Shown here in pieces: positions 1 to 10,030 of a DNA stretch of 64,000 nt (position 1 is the stretch's first letter; each line of letters starts with the position of its first letter). Both the position numbers and the translations under genes were made by a program. The notes beneath the pieces were generated by a model. It searched no databases and was not told the DNA's origin. It saw only the letters and a list, made by a program, of their open reading frames with translations. Source of the DNA: Maridesulfovibrio zosterae DSM 11974. GTDB lineage: Bacteria > Desulfobacterota > Desulfovibrionia > Desulfovibrionales > Desulfovibrionaceae. The stretch lies in assembly GCF_000425265.1 (NCBI RefSeq), contig NZ_KE384342.1:210803-274802 (forward strand), written 5' to 3'.

Positions 1-629
1 TTTCCGGTTCTATCACAACCACTCAGCAGACTATTCGTCCTGCATTTGAGTTTATTAAGACTAAGCCCACAGCATCAATTGTATCGAGTATCTTCCTCAT
101 GTGCCTCAAGGACCGCGTCCTTGTATTTGGTGACTGCGCAGTCAACCCTAATCCTAATGCTGAACAGCTTGCCGAAATCGCTCTGAGTTCTGCTCAGACT
201 GCAAAAATATTCGGTGTTGAGCCGCGTGTTGCTCTTATGTCTTATTCAACAGGACAGTCCGGTAAAGGTGCTGATGTTGATAAAGTCAAGGAAGCTGTGC
301 GCATCGCTAAAGAGCGTGCTCCAGAACTGCTTATCGAAGGTCCTATTCAGTATGATGCTGCAATTGATCCTTCTGTTGCAAAAACAAAGCTTCCTGACAG
401 TCAGGTTGCAGGTCGAGCCACTGTTTTTATTTTCCCAGATCTTAATACTGGTAATAACACATATAAAGCTGTACAGCGTTCCGCGGAACAGTCAGTTGCT
501 ATCGGTCCCGTACTTCAGGGACTGAATAAGCCTGTAAACGATCTCTCCAGAGGTTGTACTGTTCCGGATATTGTTAACACTGTAGCTATCACAGCAATTC
601 AGGCTCAGGCCGAAAAAGGACTTATTTAA
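1..629 (+). CDS. pta: phosphate acetyltransferase, C-terminal part (partial at window edge)
   Basis: This is the 3' part of a gene that begins before the window; the open frame runs in from base 3 and there is no start in view. The enzyme converts acetyl-CoA and phosphate to acetyl-phosphate in the cytoplasm. Visible family sequence includes the [16 protein letters not shown] stretch, VSSIFLM and the [17 protein letters not shown] block of the PTA_PTB catalytic domain, followed by the [15 protein letters not shown] region. The stop at 627-629 abuts the ackA start with no gap, so the two are co-transcribed and probably translationally coupled. The N-terminal domains cannot be judged from here. 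Confidence 0.95.
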   Translation, partial: SGSITTTQQTIRPAFEFIKTKPTASIVSSIFLMCLKDRVLVFGDCAVNPNPNAEQLAEIALSSAQTAKIFGVEPRVALMSYSTGQSGKGADVDKVKEAVRIAKERAPELLIEGPIQYDAAIDPSVAKTKLPDSQVAGRATVFIFPDLNTGNNTYKAVQRSAEQSVAIGPVLQGLNKPVNDLSRGCTVPDIVNTVAITAIQAQAEKGLI

Positions 630-1820
630 ATGAAAGTATTAGTTATTAACGCAGGAAGCTCTTCAATCAAATATCAGCTTCTTGATATGAGCAACGGTGA
701 CGATCTCGCCTCCGGTATTGTCGAACGTATCGGTGAAGAGATGGGTAGCATCAGCTACAAAACCGATTCTAAATTTGTTAGCGAACAGCCTTTTCCTACT
801 CATAGAGAAGGTATGGTCGAAGTTATCAATCTGCTTACCGATGCAGACAAGGGTGTTGTTAAAGATAAAGCTGAAATTGCAGCTATCGGACACCGTATTG
901 TTCATGGTGGCGAACTTTTCTTCGAGCCTGTTGAAGTTAATGAAGAAGTACTGCAGGGAATCAGAGATTGTATCCCGCTTGCTCCTCTGCACAACCCTGG
1001 CCATGTTATCGGGATTGAAACCGCAATGGAACTTTTCCCCGGTGTGAGACAGGTTGTTGTCTTTGATACTTCTTTTCATCAGACTATGGAACCTAAAGCA
1101 TACATGTACGGTGTTCCTTATGAGTACTATGAAAAATACGGTCTTAGAAGGTACGGCGCTCATGGAACATCCCATAAGTATGTAGCACGTGAAACAGCCA
1201 AGCTGCTGGAAAAACCTCTTGAAGAGTGCAACATTATTACTGTTCACCTCGGAAACGGAGCATCCATTTCAGCTGTTAAGAACGGTAAATGCTACGACAC
1301 ATCCATGGGCCTGACTCCTCTGGGCGGTATCATTATGGGAACCCGTTGTGGTGACATTGATCCTGCTATCGTAGGTTTTATTGCTGAAAGGACCAAACAG
1401 TCTGCTGCTGAAGTTGTTGCAACTCTCACGAATGAAAGTGGACTTAAAGGTATCTGCGGCTCTAACGACCTGCGTGATATTCATGCTCGTATTGAAAAAG
1501 GTGATGAACGTGCAGAGCTTGCTCTTGAGATGGCTTGCCACAGAGTTCGTCAGTTTATCGGTTCTTATGCATTTGAACTCGGTCATGTCGATGCGATTGT
1601 TTTCACCGCGGGTATTGGTGAAAACGATGATGTGTACCGTGCTAAATCTCTCTCCGGACTTGAGAACTTCGGTATTACTATTAATGCTGAAAAGAACTCT
1701 AACTGGGATAGAACTCCTTCTTTCATCAGTGATGATGACGGTAAGGTTAAAGTTGCAATTGTTGCTACTAACGAAGAACTTGAAATCGCTAACGATACTG
1801 TCAAGGTTCTCGGACTGTAG
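630..1820 (+). CDS. ackA: acetate kinase
   Basis: Acetate kinase (396 aa, normal family length) makes ATP and acetate from acetyl-phosphate, the substrate-level phosphorylation step of lactate and pyruvate oxidation. The N-terminal VINAGSSSIKYQLLD phosphate-binding strand, HRIVHGG near residue 90, VFDTSFHQTM near 148, VHLGNGAS near 206 and TAGIGEND near 330 are all ASKHA-fold acetate kinase signatures. The ATG at 630 follows the pta stop directly. It is followed by about 220 bases of structured non-coding sequence before lutC, and no T-tract terminator separates them, so the operon probably continues. Confidence 0.97.
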   Translation: MKVLVINAGSSSIKYQLLDMSNGDDLASGIVERIGEEMGSISYKTDSKFVSEQPFPTHREGMVEVINLLTDADKGVVKDKAEIAAIGHRIVHGGELFFEPVEVNEEVLQGIRDCIPLAPLHNPGHVIGIETAMELFPGVRQVVVFDTSFHQTMEPKAYMYGVPYEYYEKYGLRRYGAHGTSHKYVARETAKLLEKPLEECNIITVHLGNGASISAVKNGKCYDTSMGLTPLGGIIMGTRCGDIDPAIVGFIAERTKQSAAEVVATLTNESGLKGICGSNDLRDIHARIEKGDERAELALEMACHRVRQFIGSYAFELGHVDAIVFTAGIGENDDVYRAKSLSGLENFGITINAEKNSNWDRTPSFISDDDGKVKVAIVATNEELEIANDTVKVLGL

Positions 1821-2039
1821 TAAATAGTTATTGTATATATCCGGGATGGGGAGTGGAAGCCCTGTCCCGGTTTAAATGTAAGGTTGAGATTGTATCTCCT
1901 GTAACAATCTCTTGGAAACGGCCCGGGCAGCCTTTCGGAAGGGGCTGTGTCACCAGATTCTTGTGGAAGGGGATCTTTTGGCAAAACGGGATTAATCACG
2001 GGTCTCACAGAAGTGAGCACCCAATTATTTGGGGGAAAA
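1821..2039 (+). ncRNA. structured intergenic RNA / candidate cis-regulatory leader of lutC
   Basis: This stretch between ackA and lutC is dense in base-pairing. Hairpins are visible at 1841-1870 (CCGGGA with TCCCGG, plus GGG/CCC inside), 1886-1911 (8 bp, GAGATTGT with ACAATCTC), a CCTT-TCGG-AAGG tetraloop hairpin near 1930-1948, and 2000-2022 (GGGT/CTCAC with GTGAG/ACCC, one bulge). The last CCC of that stem can instead pair as CCCAA (2020-2024) with TTGGG (2029-2033), which contains the ribosome binding site of lutC. Mutually exclusive pairing of this kind suggests translational control. I do not recognise a known riboswitch class; a processed spacer or an embedded small RNA is possible. Confidence 0.5.
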
Positions 2040-2666
2040 ATGACAGTCAAAGCTGAAAGTTTAGAACTTTTCATTGAAAAAGCTAAGATTGCTGCTGCTG
2101 TTGTCAGCGAGATCTCATCTTTTGATGAAGCAATCAAGTACACAATGGATTTATGCGGAAAAAAAGAAGCCTGTAAATTGCTCGTATCCGGTTGTGAGGA
2201 AGGTCTTTCAAATAAAGCAGAGGCCTTGTGCGCTACAAAAACCGGTAAAACTATTTCTGCTCCTGCACTTAGTAAAAAAGAAATCACTGCTCTCGATAAA
2301 CAGTGTGAAGAAAATGGATTTGCTTTAATTAAAGACAGCGTTCGCAATCACCTTGGCGGTATCGACATCGCTTTCACATATGCAGATCACGGCATTGCTG
2401 AAACAGGTTCTCTTGCATTGAGTTGTCCCAGCGAAGAATTAAGACTCGCAACCATGGTAAGCGAAGTACATGTTGCTGTTCTGCCTAAGTCCACTATTGT
2501 TGATAATTCTTATGATCTTGAATCATGGATGGAAGCAAATATGATGGAAGCCAATTATACTGCTTTCATTACTGGTCCCAGTCGTACAGCAGACATCGAA
2601 CGTGTTTTAGCTATCGGTGTGCATGGGCCACTTGAACTTCACATTCTTCTTTTGGGGGACAAATAA
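2040..2666 (+). CDS. LUD-domain protein, LutC/LldG-like lactate utilization subunit
   Basis: A 208-aa LUD (formerly DUF162) protein, the size of LutC/LldG. The GIAETGSLAL motif near residue 118 and LPKSTIVDN near 150 match the family. Together with the next gene it should form the iron-sulfur L-lactate dehydrogenase or a related 2-hydroxyacid oxidation complex at the membrane or in the cytoplasm. The frame is open upstream to 1947, but ATG 2040 is chosen because GGGGG lies just ahead of it and the upstream codons cover the structured leader. The stop shares one base with the next start (TAATG), indicating coupling. Confidence 0.88.
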   Translation: MTVKAESLELFIEKAKIAAAVVSEISSFDEAIKYTMDLCGKKEACKLLVSGCEEGLSNKAEALCATKTGKTISAPALSKKEITALDKQCEENGFALIKDSVRNHLGGIDIAFTYADHGIAETGSLALSCPSEELRLATMVSEVHVAVLPKSTIVDNSYDLESWMEANMMEANYTAFITGPSRTADIERVLAIGVHGPLELHILLLGDK

Positions 2667-4822
2667 TGCAGGACGCTAAAAATTTAAAAGAATACAGAAA
2701 AGAGGTTCGTGAATCTCTTGATAACGATTTTCTCAGAACTGCAATGGACAACTTTGCTGTCGCTTACCGCGGTAGCCGCGCCAATGCATTTAAAGGTATG
2801 GATGAAAAAAGCCTGATCGCTGATATTGCAGGTGCTAAAGATTGCGCAGCTGCTAACATTGATGAGCTTTATGCAAAGTTTAAGGAAGAAGCTGAAAAAC
2901 GCGGTGCTGTAGTACATCTTGCAAAAGATGCTCAGGAAGCTAACGAAATAATCGGTCGTATTGCTCAGCAAGAAAATTGTAAGACCATTGTTAAGTCTAA
3001 ATCCATGACTGCTGAGGAAACTCTGCTTAATCACCATCTTGAAGATCTTAACCTTGAAGTCGTTGAGACTGATCTTGGTGAATGGATCATTCAGATGCGT
3101 CATGAAGGACCTAGCCACATGGTTATGCCTGCTATTCACCTTTCACGTCATCAGGTCAGTGATCTGTTTTCTGAAGTGACCGGTAAAAAGCAGGATGATG
3201 ATATCCAGAAGCTTGTTAAGGTTGCTCGTCGTGAGCTTCGTCAGAAGTTTGTCGGCGCTGATATGGGTATTTCGGGCGGTAACTTTGCTATCGCTGAAAC
3301 CGGTTCTATCGGTATCGTTACTAACGAAGGTAACGCAAGACTGGTTACCACATTGCCTAGAGTGCATGTAGCACTTATGGGTCTTGATAAGCTTACACCC
3401 AAACTGCATGATGCTCTGCGTGTGCTTAAGGCTCTGCCCCGTAATGCTACAGGTCAGGCAATTACTTCTTATGTTACCTGGGTCACCGGGTCCAACGAGT
3501 GCGCTGTGGCTGAGGATGACAGGAAGAAAGTGCACTTCGTGTTTTTGGACAATGGAAGACGCGCTCTCGCTAAGGATCCGGTGTTCTCTCAGGTACTGCG
3601 CTGCGTTCGCTGTGGTGCATGTGCCAACGTCTGTCCTGTTTACCGCATGGTTGGCGGTCACAAGATGGGCCATATATATATCGGGGCTATCGGCCTCATC
3701 CTGACTTACTTCTTTCATGGCACTGATAAGGCCAAAAACCTTGTTCAGAACTGTATCAACTGTGGTGCATGTAAAGAAATATGTGCCGGTGGTATTGATC
3801 TGCCCGGTTTGATTAAAGATATTCAGGCTCGTATTCTGGAAGAGGAAGGTCATCCCCTTTACTCTACTTTCCTCGCCAAAATGATGAAAAATCGTAAATT
3901 ATTTCATAAGTTCCTGCGTATTGCTAAGCATGCTCAGAAACCTGTGAAGGCAAAAGACGGTTTTATGCGTCACCTGCCTATGATTTTTGCTCCTGACCAT
4001 GACTTCCGCGCACTTCCTACCGTTGCTGAAGTTCCTTTCAGAGACATGTGGGCTAAAGTTAAACCTGCAAAGGTAGCAGATCCTAAATTTAAGGTCGCAC
4101 TCTTTTCCGGTTGTGTTCAGGATTTTGTTTACCCAGAACAGTCTGTAGCTACTGTTGAAAGTATGAAAGGAAAAGGCGTAGAACTCGACTTCCCAATGGA
4201 TCAGTCCTGTTGTGGTCTTCCTTTGCAGATGATGGGTGAAAAAGAAGCATGTAAAGAAGTTGCAATCCAGAATATGGAAGCATTTGAAAAAACAGATTGT
4301 GACTATATTCTGACTATGTGTGCATCCTGTGCTTCACATCTGAAACATAATTACGTTAAATTCCTCGGTCATGATCCCAAGTACGCTATCAGAGTTCAGG
4401 AATTTGCCGATAAAGTTATCGATTATAGTTCCTTTATGAATGACGTACTTGGCGTAACTGAAGATGACTTTCTTGATTCTGCTGGTGAGAAAGTTACCTA
4501 TCATGCTCCTTGTCATCTTTGCCGTGGTCTGGATGTAAAATCTGCACCTCGTGAACTGATGGTGAAAGCAGGGCTTGATTATAAAGAAAGTGCTGAAGAA
4601 GAAGTCTGCTGTGGATTTGGCGGAACATACTCTGTTAAGTTCCCTAAAATCTCTGAACAGCTTCTCAGCAAGAAACTTGAAAATGCCGCCGAAACAGGTG
4701 CTAAGACTCTTCTCACCGATTGCCCCGGTTGTGTAATGCAGATTCGTGGTGGTGCTAAGAAACTTGGTAAAGATCTTGATGTTCGCCATATTGCTGAGTT
4801 CATCGCTGATCGTAGAAAATAA
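2666..4822 (+). CDS. LutB/LutA-type fusion: LUD domain + two 4Fe-4S clusters + two CCG domains
   Basis: This 718-aa protein fuses what are separate LutB and LutA subunits in Bacillus. A LUD domain fills residues 1-300, with the SGGNFAIAETGSIGI signature near 203. Ferredoxin-type cysteines follow: CVRCGACANVCP near 312 and CINCGACKEIC near 362. The C-terminal half has two cysteine-rich CCG domains (SGCVQDF plus DQSCCGLP near 480-512; HAPCHLC, VCCGFGG and DCPGC near 614-695) of the heterodisulfide-reductase type. It likely passes electrons from lactate to the membrane quinone pool or other carriers. It overlaps lutC by one base and ends the operon. The same fusion is known from Desulfovibrio organic-acid operons. 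Confidence 0.9.
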   Translation: MQDAKNLKEYRKEVRESLDNDFLRTAMDNFAVAYRGSRANAFKGMDEKSLIADIAGAKDCAAANIDELYAKFKEEAEKRGAVVHLAKDAQEANEIIGRIAQQENCKTIVKSKSMTAEETLLNHHLEDLNLEVVETDLGEWIIQMRHEGPSHMVMPAIHLSRHQVSDLFSEVTGKKQDDDIQKLVKVARRELRQKFVGADMGISGGNFAIAETGSIGIVTNEGNARLVTTLPRVHVALMGLDKLTPKLHDALRVLKALPRNATGQAITSYVTWVTGSNECAVAEDDRKKVHFVFLDNGRRALAKDPVFSQVLRCVRCGACANVCPVYRMVGGHKMGHIYIGAIGLILTYFFHGTDKAKNLVQNCINCGACKEICAGGIDLPGLIKDIQARILEEEGHPLYSTFLAKMMKNRKLFHKFLRIAKHAQKPVKAKDGFMRHLPMIFAPDHDFRALPTVAEVPFRDMWAKVKPAKVADPKFKVALFSGCVQDFVYPEQSVATVESMKGKGVELDFPMDQSCCGLPLQMMGEKEACKEVAIQNMEAFEKTDCDYILTMCASCASHLKHNYVKFLGHDPKYAIRVQEFADKVIDYSSFMNDVLGVTEDDFLDSAGEKVTYHAPCHLCRGLDVKSAPRELMVKAGLDYKESAEEEVCCGFGGTYSVKFPKISEQLLSKKLENAAETGAKTLLTDCPGCVMQIRGGAKKLGKDLDVRHIAEFIADRRK

Positions 4823-4833
4823 TGAAATAAATT

Positions 4834-4870
4834 CAATGTCCGCGGCGTTGTTTGCCAGTCGCGGACATTG
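4834..4870 (+). other. stable hairpin after the lactate operon, without T-tract
   Basis: An 11-bp perfect stem (CAATGTCCGCG with CGCGGACATTG) lies 11 bases after the last stop codon. No T run follows, so it is more likely an mRNA 3' end-stabilising structure or part of a two-step terminator with the hairpin at 4955. Confidence 0.6.
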
Positions 4871-4954
4871 TCACCGCAGCGGTATGTAATTATGCCTCCA
4901 ATTCCGGTATCTTCACCTCGCAACTGAAAACACCGGTTACCTGCCGCGCTATAT

Positions 4955-4997
4955 AAGGCTTTTCCATTCGCTCGCCCGATGGAAAAGCCTTTTTTTA
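4955..4997 (+). terminator. rho-independent terminator of the pta-ackA-lut operon
   Basis: AAGGCTTTTCCAT pairs with ATGGAAAAGCCTT around a short loop and is followed by seven T residues. Confidence 0.92.
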
Positions 4998-5202
4998 TGA
5001 TATGAATCCATATATTATTTTTTGATATATATAATTTAATAGAAATATTTATTATAATACATAAATTACGTATATTGTTAATATGATAATTATTATGTAC
5101 ACTAAAAGAGTTATAAATAACAAAGTGTGTTAGTTGTATGTATTTTTGTTAAACTTGACGTTGTGAAATTAGAATTTTTAATAGCTGATGCATGGAGTAA
5201 GT

Positions 5203-7014
5203 ATGATTAAAAATTTATCTATTGGCGGCAGATTTGTTTTATTATTGCTTTCGATGTTTTTATTTCTCATTTTGAGTGGAACAATGTTTCTTATGGAGAT
5301 TCGTGAAGTTGTTACTACCGGTGTTCACGAAATCGGGGGCGTAATGCTCCAGGGGCAGAGAAATAAAATTGAAGTCGCAACAAAAGGGATTGCATCAGCT
5401 CTTGGTGAGCAGCTCAGACATCTCAATAGTAAAGAAGCCAAGATAGATTATATAAGAAAAAGTATTGATAAATTTAGGTTTGAGGAAGACAATTCCGGTT
5501 ATTTTTTCGTTTATGAAGGGACCACTTGTGTTGCATTGCCGCCTAAAAAATCTGTCCAGGGTAAAGATTTAGGTAATTTGACAGATAAAAATGGAGTTTT
5601 TTTTGTAAAGAATCTTCGTGATTTAGCTTCTTCAGGAGGAGGTTTTGTAGAATATACTTTTGATAAACCAGGTAAAGGGGTGCAGCCGAAACTTGGCTAT
5701 GCCATTACTATTCCCGGAACTGATATGTGGATCGGTACCGGAGTTTATCTTGATAATATTGCTGCAAAGCAAGTTGAAGTCGGCGACTACCTAAGTGCTG
5801 AAGTTAAATCAGATACGACCATAATAGTACTTACCGTATTAGCTCTTTTGATCTTTTTTGTTGCCCCCCTTTGCCTGATCATAGTGCGCTCTATTGTCCG
5901 CCCTGTTAAGGAGGCAACTGATGCAGCAAGTAGAGTCGCTACTGGTGATCTATCTGTCAGTCTTAAACCAGAAGGAAAAAACGAAATATCCACCTTACAG
6001 CAATCTCTCAACAGCATGGTAGAGACTCTTTCAGATAATCTTGATGATATTAAGAAAAAAGAAGCTGAATCAGCTGAGCAGACTCGTGTCGCCAAGATTG
6101 CAGCGGCTGAGGCTAATCAGGCTCGTCAGGAAGCTGAGGGGGCTAAACGTGAAGGGATGCTTACTGCCGCCACAAAGCTGGAATATGTGCTTAATAATAT
6201 AGTTAAAATTTCTCGTGCAGTAGAACAGTCTACTAATGAGATAATGAATGGCAGTGATTTTCAGAAACAGCGTATTACTGAGACAGCAACAGCTATGGAA
6301 GAGATGAATGCTACTGTTCTAGAGGTTGCCCAAAATGCGACAGAAACGAATCAGGATACTGAGCAAACCAGAGATAAAGCTGATGAAGGTAAATTAGTTG
6401 TGCAGGGTACTATTGAATCAATGGTTGCAATTCAGCAGCAGACTACTGATCTCGAATCCCTAATGGATGAGCTTAATACACAGTCTATTGAAATTGGTAA
6501 TGTTATGAGTGTAATTAATGATATTGCTGATCAGACAAATCTTCTTGCTCTTAATGCAGCGATTGAAGCTGCTCGTGCCGGTGATGCCGGTCGCGGGTTT
6601 GCTGTCGTGGCTGATGAGGTTCGTAAACTTGCTGAGAAGACTATCGGAGCAACTGATGAAGTTCATAAAAGTATAACTTCCATTCAGACACTTGCTCAAC
6701 AAAATATAACTGGTATGCATTCTGCCGTAGCAGCTATTTCTAAAGCTACAGATAATTCCCGTTCATCAGGTGAAGTTTTGGCAGAAATAGTTGATCTTGC
6801 ATCAAATGCAGCAGGGCAAGTCCAGTCAATTGCAACAGCAGCAGAGGAGCAATCAGCGACTTCTGACGAAATTAACCGTAGTATTTCTGAAATTGATTCA
6901 ATGACTGAAGATAATGCCCGTAACAGTATGCAGGCTGCTGAAGCTGCTAAGGATCTATCTCGCGAAGTTGATTCACTCGTAGCACTTGTAGAAGAATTGA
7001 GGAGTGGTGAATAA
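5203..7014 (+). CDS. methyl-accepting chemotaxis protein with Cache sensor domain (copy 1)
   Basis: A 603-aa membrane chemoreceptor. TM1 is at about residues 10-30, a periplasmic sCache_2-type domain at 45-190 ([40 protein letters not shown]), TM2 at about 205-227, then HAMP and a long coiled-coil signalling domain. The conserved tip [20 protein letters not shown] begins near residue 439. ATG 5203 is preferred over the in-frame ATG at 5188 because GGAG sits 7 bases ahead of it and the paralogue begins with the same MxKNLSIG. Small organic acids are a common ligand class for such Cache domains, which would fit the neighbouring lactate operon, but the ligand is unknown. Confidence 0.93.
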   Translation: MIKNLSIGGRFVLLLLSMFLFLILSGTMFLMEIREVVTTGVHEIGGVMLQGQRNKIEVATKGIASALGEQLRHLNSKEAKIDYIRKSIDKFRFEEDNSGYFFVYEGTTCVALPPKKSVQGKDLGNLTDKNGVFFVKNLRDLASSGGGFVEYTFDKPGKGVQPKLGYAITIPGTDMWIGTGVYLDNIAAKQVEVGDYLSAEVKSDTTIIVLTVLALLIFFVAPLCLIIVRSIVRPVKEATDAASRVATGDLSVSLKPEGKNEISTLQQSLNSMVETLSDNLDDIKKKEAESAEQTRVAKIAAAEANQARQEAEGAKREGMLTAATKLEYVLNNIVKISRAVEQSTNEIMNGSDFQKQRITETATAMEEMNATVLEVAQNATETNQDTEQTRDKADEGKLVVQGTIESMVAIQQQTTDLESLMDELNTQSIEIGNVMSVINDIADQTNLLALNAAIEAARAGDAGRGFAVVADEVRKLAEKTIGATDEVHKSITSIQTLAQQNITGMHSAVAAISKATDNSRSSGEVLAEIVDLASNAAGQVQSIATAAEEQSATSDEINRSISEIDSMTEDNARNSMQAAEAAKDLSREVDSLVALVEELRSGE

Positions 7015-7109
7015 AGACTTGCATCACTTTAAAAAATAGTACTAAATATGCGTTCTGATTAAATTCAGACCATTGTTCGTATTAATATGCACTTGGAAAC
7101 GGAGGGATA

Positions 7110-7412
7110 ATGATTAAACATATTGTAATGTGGACGCTTAAAGAAGAAGCTGCTGGTGGAACTGCAGCAGAGAATGCTTCTAAAATGAAGGAAATGCTTG
7201 AGAATCTTAATGGTAAAATTGAAGTTCTTAAACATCTGGAAGTCAGTGCAGATATTTTTCAGGCTGAACCTGACTGTTCTGTTGTTCTTTATTCTGAATT
7301 TGATAGCAAGGAAGATCTTCATACCTATGCAGTTCATCCGCTTCATCAGGAATGTGTTGCATTTATCAAACAGATTGTTAGCTCGCGCAGCGTTATTGAT
7401 TATGTGATATAG
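7110..7412 (+). CDS. Dabb-family (stress-responsive alpha/beta barrel) protein
   Basis: A 100-aa protein starting MIKHIVMWTLKEEA, the typical opening of Dabb-domain proteins, which form dimeric ferredoxin-like barrels. The tail LHTYAVHPLHQECVAFIKQIVSSRSVIDY is also characteristic: the HP and the final conserved VVDYE-like strand. Biochemical role is unknown for most members. A GGAGGG ribosome binding site precedes ATG 7110, and a terminator follows at 7434. It sits between the two chemoreceptors without obvious functional link. Confidence 0.85.
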   Translation: MIKHIVMWTLKEEAAGGTAAENASKMKEMLENLNGKIEVLKHLEVSADIFQAEPDCSVVLYSEFDSKEDLHTYAVHPLHQECVAFIKQIVSSRSVIDYVI

Positions 7413-7795
7413 TTGGTTTTTGCATTAGATATTAAGGCCGGATGCGTAAGCTTCCGGCCTTTTTTTATGGTCTGTCCCGTCCTGAAATAGGTTTTCAGCC
7501 ATAGGACATAATTCAGGACGGCTCATTTATTTGTGTTTATTATAAAAATATCAGCGGATCAGTTTTTAGAATGTAATACTGGTTTTTATATTTAAAATGA
7601 TTAAATTTAAATTAGATTACTTAAAAAATATTAAGAGATTATAAATTTATTATATGGTAATATGAGTAGTAGTGTACCAAAATTTAAAAAATACTTTTAA
7701 AAAAATATATATTGTGTATTTTTAAAAAAAGTATTGCATATTTCAGTAGTAGAGAAATAAGTGCCCAATTAAAATTAAACACCAAGGAGGGGCAT
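7413..7795. other. intergenic region with terminator, inverted repeat and AT-rich promoter zone
   Basis: Besides the terminator at 7434-7466, a perfect 10-bp inverted repeat CCGTCCTGAA (7477-7486) / TTCAGGACGG (7512-7521) is separated by 25 bases and has no T tract. The remainder to 7795 is very AT-rich and should carry the promoter of the second chemoreceptor. I see no gene here. Confidence 0.6.
7434..7466 (+). terminator. rho-independent terminator
   Basis: AAGGCCGGA pairs with TCCGGCCTT and is followed by a T run; it closes the Dabb gene. Confidence 0.92.
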
Positions 7796-9607
7796 ATGTT
7801 TAAGAATTTATCAATTGGAGCAAGATTTTTTGTTTTATTGGCTTTGATGGTTGTCTTTGTGATCGTAACAGGTTTTTCCTTTGTTGGGGCTATCAGAGAT
7901 ATTACGGCTATTGGTGTAAGCTCTACTGAACAGATAATGTTTCAAGATCAAAAGGATAAGATCAAGGTTGCAACTCAAAGTATAGCTTTATCCCTTGGTG
8001 CAGAAATGAAGAAACTACCTAATGAGGAAGTTCAATTAGAATTTATAAGGGCTGCCCTTGATCCAGCTCGGTTTGAAGAAGATAAATCTGGCTATTTTTT
8101 TGTATACAAGGGAACAGTTAATATGGTCATGCCCCCTAAAAAGTCTTTGGAGGGCAAGGATTTAAGTGGATTAAAGGATCAGAACGGTCTTTTTGTTATA
8201 AAAGAGTTAGAAAAGACAGCTAATGCCGGTGGTGGTTTCGTTAAGTATTTTTTTGAAAAACCAGGGTTTGGAGTACAACCAAAGATCAGTTATTCAATGT
8301 ATATTCCAGGGACAGATTGGTGGATTGGATCCGGTGTATATATTGATAATATAAAGCACGAAACAGGGCTTATGCGTAATAGCATGATTGAGAATGCCGA
8401 TTCTATCACATTTAAGATTTTAATAGGGTCCGGTGCTGTTCTTTTGTTTCTTGTCATTCCGCTAAGTATTTATTTAATACGTACTATTGTTAAACCTCTA
8501 TCGGAATCTACCGAAGCTGCTACAGCTGTTTCTGAGGGCAATCTTGATGTTGTTTTGAATCCAGAAGGTAGAAATGAAATTTCTACACTCCAAGTTGCTC
8601 TTAACACAATGGTTACAACCCTCGCCAAGAACCTTGAAAGTATTAAGGCCAAAGAAGCTGAAGCTACTGAGCAGGCTCAGATCGCTGAAGAGTCAGCAAT
8701 TCAGGCTCGAGAAGCTCAGAAGAGGGCAGAGGGAGCTAAGAAGGAAGGGATGCTTGCAGCAGCTGATAAGCTTCAAAGTGTCATTGAACGTATTTCAGGT
8801 ATTACAACAGAAGTAACAAGTAGTGCTGATGAAATAATGCGTGGCAGTGAATTCCAGAAGCAGAGAGTAACTGAAACAGCAACAGCCATGGAAGAGATGA
8901 ATGCAACTGTTTTGGAAGTTGCTAAAAATGCAAGTGAAACTAATGAAAGCTCTGAGAAGTCTATGCTTAAGGCCCGTGATGGAGCGGAAGTTGTTCAGAA
9001 AGTGATTAATTCCATGATTAATATTCAGGGGCGTACCGATCAGCTTAAAAAATCTATGGAGCAGCTTGATAGTCAGGCTGTTGACATTGGTAATGTGCTT
9101 GGTGTTATTAATGACATTGCAGATCAAACTAATTTGCTGGCTCTAAATGCAGCTATTGAGGCTGCTCGAGCCGGTGATGCAGGTCGAGGATTTGCAGTTG
9201 TGGCTGATGAAGTTCGTAAGCTTGCAGAAAAGACTATCGGTGCAACTGATGAAGTTGAGTCTAGCATTAATGGAATTCAGACGCGTGCACGTGAAAATGT
9301 GAAAGGGATGGATGATACTGTGGATGCTGTTAAGAGTGCCACAGAGTTGTCTCGCTCTTCCGGTGAAATGCTTGATGAAATTGTTGATCTTGCACGTAAT
9401 TCTGCTGATCAGATTCGGTCGATCGCTACAGCTGCAGAAGAGCAGTCTGCGACTTCTGATGAAATCAATCGTAGTGTAAGCGAAATTGATTCTATGACAG
9501 AAGCGAATGCACGTAACAGTCATATGGCAGCAGAAGGAACTCAGTCGCTTTCAGAAGAAGTGCAAGAACTGTTAAATCTTGTTGAGGAACTTCGTAGCGA
9601 AGAGTAA
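7796..9607 (+). CDS. methyl-accepting chemotaxis protein with Cache sensor domain (copy 2)
   Basis: A 603-aa paralogue of the receptor at 5203 with exactly the same length and domain order: TM1, sCache_2-type domain ([33 protein letters not shown]), TM2, HAMP and signalling coiled coil with [20 protein letters not shown] near residue 439. The frame is open to 7712, but ATG 7796 has a strong AAGGAGG site 5-11 bases upstream and matches the paralogue's start. The cytoplasmic part is nearly invariant between the copies while the sensor part differs more, as expected for receptors that diverged in ligand range after duplication. A hairpin and an Hpt gene follow. Confidence 0.94.
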   Translation: MFKNLSIGARFFVLLALMVVFVIVTGFSFVGAIRDITAIGVSSTEQIMFQDQKDKIKVATQSIALSLGAEMKKLPNEEVQLEFIRAALDPARFEEDKSGYFFVYKGTVNMVMPPKKSLEGKDLSGLKDQNGLFVIKELEKTANAGGGFVKYFFEKPGFGVQPKISYSMYIPGTDWWIGSGVYIDNIKHETGLMRNSMIENADSITFKILIGSGAVLLFLVIPLSIYLIRTIVKPLSESTEAATAVSEGNLDVVLNPEGRNEISTLQVALNTMVTTLAKNLESIKAKEAEATEQAQIAEESAIQAREAQKRAEGAKKEGMLAAADKLQSVIERISGITTEVTSSADEIMRGSEFQKQRVTETATAMEEMNATVLEVAKNASETNESSEKSMLKARDGAEVVQKVINSMINIQGRTDQLKKSMEQLDSQAVDIGNVLGVINDIADQTNLLALNAAIEAARAGDAGRGFAVVADEVRKLAEKTIGATDEVESSINGIQTRARENVKGMDDTVDAVKSATELSRSSGEMLDEIVDLARNSADQIRSIATAAEEQSATSDEINRSVSEIDSMTEANARNSHMAAEGTQSLSEEVQELLNLVEELRSEE

Positions 9608-9620
9608 TATAGTCTAAAAT

Positions 9621-9652
9621 ATATAAGCAGGGGGTTCTACCCCTGCTTATAT
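9621..9652 (+). other. hairpin between chemoreceptor and Hpt gene
   Basis: A near-perfect 13-bp stem (ATATAAGCAGGGG with CCCCTGCTTATAT) lies in the 74-base gap. There is no T tract after it, so it may attenuate or stabilise the messenger and lower Hpt expression relative to the receptor. Confidence 0.6.
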
Positions 9653-9681
9653 AAAGGCAATGCTAACAGCAGGAGATCTCT

Positions 9682-10008
9682 ATGAACTCTAATCTTGTGC
9701 AGGTTGTTAAAAAACATCTTCGTGATGAGGTTGGAGTAGATCCTGAAAAACTTGATGATTTTATTAAAGAGTCATCCGGACACCTTAAAAATATTTTGAT
9801 GATTCTTGATGATGCTATAGATGAAGGCGACTTTGAAGAAATAATTGTTAATGCTCATAAGTTGCGTGGAGCATTATGTAATGTAGGTCTTGCAGATTTA
9901 AGTTTGGTTGCTAAAAGTATAGAAATAACTGCTGCGAGTAATACCCCTGCATATTTATGCTGTTACGTAATGAGGCTTCAAAAAGAATTGAAGGTTTTTT
10001 TTCAGTAG
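9682..10008 (+). CDS. stand-alone Hpt-domain protein
   Basis: A 108-aa histidine phosphotransfer protein. The NAHKLRGAL motif places the phosphorylatable histidine at residue 59, in the HxLKG context of Hpt four-helix bundles. Such proteins shuttle phosphoryl groups between hybrid kinases and response regulators. AGGAG precedes ATG 9682. It follows the second chemoreceptor and may be read from the same promoter, but no kinase or response regulator lies nearby, so its partners are unknown. Confidence 0.85.
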   Translation: MNSNLVQVVKKHLRDEVGVDPEKLDDFIKESSGHLKNILMILDDAIDEGDFEEIIVNAHKLRGALCNVGLADLSLVAKSIEITAASNTPAYLCCYVMRLQKELKVFFQ

Positions 10009-10030
10009 CATATTGGTTTTTAGAAGAAAA

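Noticed and set aside
1821..2039. Possible 6S RNA, cyclic-di-GMP riboswitch or other named class in the ackA-lutC gap
   Set aside because: The conserved motifs of these classes were looked for and not found; kept only as an unclassified structured RNA.
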